DNA of 20,737 bases from Mnemiopsis leidyi (Eukaryota > Ctenophora > Tentaculata > Lobata > Bolinopsidae). The DNA is taken from NCBI GenBank assembly GCA_000226015.1, contig JH153960.1:89478-110214 (forward strand). Reading direction: 5' to 3'. This document shows, in pieces, positions 19,636 to 20,737 of the stretch. The first letter of the stretch is position 1. The number at the start of each line of letters is the position of its first letter. Both the position numbers and the translations under genes were made by a program. The notes beneath the pieces are model-generated. The model was not told the DNA's origin, made no database searches, and worked only from the letters and a program-made list of their open reading frames with translations.

Positions 19636-19956
19636 TTATAAATAATAATAATTATGACTCGTGCGCGTCCGAAATGGGCCTTGCGTTGCTTCTACTATGT
19701 AGGACCTGATGAGTACCAAGCAGAATTCGTAATCACCTGATATGCAAGTTCACACTCATTCTGAATGGCGGTAGACTTTACAGCTACACTGCAGCTTACA
19801 CTGTAGTGGGAATCGCGTCACTGATATCCTCCGAGGATAATTACCAGGATAAATCCTGCACCAATCACAGCTTGGTGACCTGGCCTGCCTGCTTCTGACT
19901 GGGTTTGAACCCCGATCTTCAGCGTGGGAAGCGAGTGCTGTTGCCACTACACCACC
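19636..19956 (-). mobile_element. tRNA-derived SINE, full length
   Basis: On the minus strand the element starts GGTGGTGTAGTGGCAACAGC, an A-box-like tRNA start. About 25 nt later comes an anticodon-arm-like stem (CTTC/GAAG), then GGGGTTCAAACCC, a B-box-like sequence. These form an internal RNA polymerase III promoter. A non-tRNA body with two small hairpins (19825-19839 and 19845-19858) follows, and the 3' end is an ATT-rich tail (TAATTATTATTATTTATAAT). The 8-bp CGTTTCTA directly flanks both ends, as expected for LINE-mediated insertion. Loop position 33 is C instead of T and the T stem is imperfect, so this is not a working tRNA. SINEs are non-coding and mobilised by LINE proteins; the partner LINE is unknown. 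Confidence 0.85.
19897..19956 (-). promoter_or_regulatory. tRNA-like head of the SINE (pol III A and B boxes)
   Basis: The A-box candidate is TAGTGGCAACAGC and the B-box candidate is GGTTCAAACCC, spaced as in tRNA genes. The head resembles tRNA heads of several animal SINEs. The exact tRNA of origin is not determined. Confidence 0.75.
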
Positions 19957-19964
19957 CGTTTCTA
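19957..19964. repeat. Right target-site duplication of SINE
   Basis: CGTTTCTA, identical to 19628-19635. It lies directly upstream (minus strand) of the tRNA-like head. Confidence 0.75.
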
Positions 19965-20104
19965 ATCAACATGATTTCATGATTGGGTTTGATACGTCAT
20001 TCTCTCATGGTACTCTGTCATAGATATTGTGTAACTGGGCGCAGTTGATCCTGCAACTCGATCATACGAGACTGATTCTGACTAACGTGCACCCTCTGAT
20101 TGGG

Positions 20105-20140
20105 GATCATGTTGTGCTGTCTTAATGATCATGTTGTGCT
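20105..20140. repeat. 14-bp direct repeat, period 22
   Basis: GATCATGTTGTGCT occurs at 20105-20118 and 20127-20140, followed by GTCT and ATCT. Confidence 0.85.
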
Positions 20141-20279
20141 ATCTCTCGATAAGCTGCATGGCTTCGAAAAACTTGCCGGAAAATCCCCTTGTTACCAATT
20201 CTGTTCGCATTGTCTAGTTTCACGCTATCCAGCAGAAAATTTTGTCCATCGATCTCCACCTTTAATCAAAATAAAATCG

Positions 20280-20480
20280 TTCTGCAACTGCCGGCATGAT
20301 CAGATGTACAGAGTGCATAATAGTGGCTGTAAAACCAGCTGTAGCTGCAAGTTGAAATAGTCGCTGAGATGTGGTGGCCGACAACTAGGCACCAAGGGAT
20401 CTGAGCTACCACTGAGGTCAGGTCACATTCCCACAGGGATCACATGGCCTAGTCCAATCAATGACGTATCGAGGTGATGA
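20280..20480 (+). pseudogene. Possible Cys-rich protein fragment, transposon-like, broken
   Basis: The + frame reads CNCRHDQM and then SGCKTSCSCKLK, reaches a TAG at 20358-20360, and continues SLRCGG. The spacing loosely recalls the GC-xx-CxCK-xxLxC pattern of Cys-rich domains in transposon-related and CXC proteins. It is a short, interrupted match with no neighbouring catalytic domain, so this is a weak suggestion. The rest of 20141-20737 shows nothing recognisable. Confidence 0.2.
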
Positions 20481-20737
20481 GAATGGTGTCAGATTTCTTG
20501 GTTCAGATGTATCATATAGCTGATTTTAGTTGGTTTTTTTGAATTCTAATTAAAACATTGTTTACAAAAACAAATTATCAAGTTGACACAATGAAAATAT
20601 CACAAATTGTTGCCCATTTGATAGTCTTATAACCGATTTCCTTTCATTTCAATACAGAGTTTCCACCGCCTCATGACTTCTGGAATTAAAAAGTCTACTG
20701 TTGAGGTCGTGATTGTACACGATGGTTATATGTAATA

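Noticed and set aside
19756..19947. Minus-strand ORF reading ALASHAEDRGSNPVRSR
   Set aside because: This is a translation of the tRNA-like SINE head, a common false protein.
19897..19956. Functional tRNA gene
   Set aside because: Position 33 is not T, the T stem is imperfect, and the sequence is joined to a SINE body with tail and target duplications.

Overview
The window looks like nuclear DNA from an animal (metazoan), most likely an invertebrate. Coding exons are bounded by GT-AG introns. Non-coding DNA is AT-rich and carries microsatellites, minisatellites, a tRNA-derived SINE with target-site duplications and a decayed LINE ORF1. The two recognisable host genes encode multi-C2H2 zinc-finger proteins. 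I cannot assign a phylum from sequence alone. No CRISPR array, operon or bacterial feature is present.

Layout, left to right. Positions 1-209 are a CCTCCCT-type polypyrimidine microsatellite in an intron, ending just before a branch point and 3' splice site. Positions 238-4238 are the last coding exon of gene 1: 1,332 codons carrying about 32 C2H2 fingers, most of them in regular two-finger modules, and an acidic C-terminus. A 3'UTR with AATAAA at 5010-5015 follows. From about 5.3 kb the DNA is probably the 5' region of gene 2. A 16-nt candidate first coding exon (5928-5943) ends in a strong donor whose phase matches the next exon. The roughly 5 kb intron that would follow holds short tandem duplications, a TA microsatellite and a perfect 13 x 20-bp minisatellite.

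Gene 2 is split over 10986-11531 and 14429-16698. The junction is well supported: splicing rebuilds a C2H2 finger with canonical spacing out of two halves. The intron between them starts inside a 39-bp minisatellite that repeats the 5' splice site about seven times. The first three copies would extend the exon in frame. After gene 2 come a 3'UTR and a repeat-rich tail: a minus-strand LINE ORF1 remnant (about 18.5-19.1 kb), repeated CAACTGCGCCCA motifs, and a 321-bp minus-strand SINE flanked by 8-bp duplications.

Genes 1 and 2 lie in tandem on the same strand and share a finger style: an aromatic residue after the second Cys, non-TGEKP linkers and HX3H/HX4H ends. They are plausibly ancient paralogues acting as nuclear DNA- or RNA-binding regulators. 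No named orthologue is claimed.
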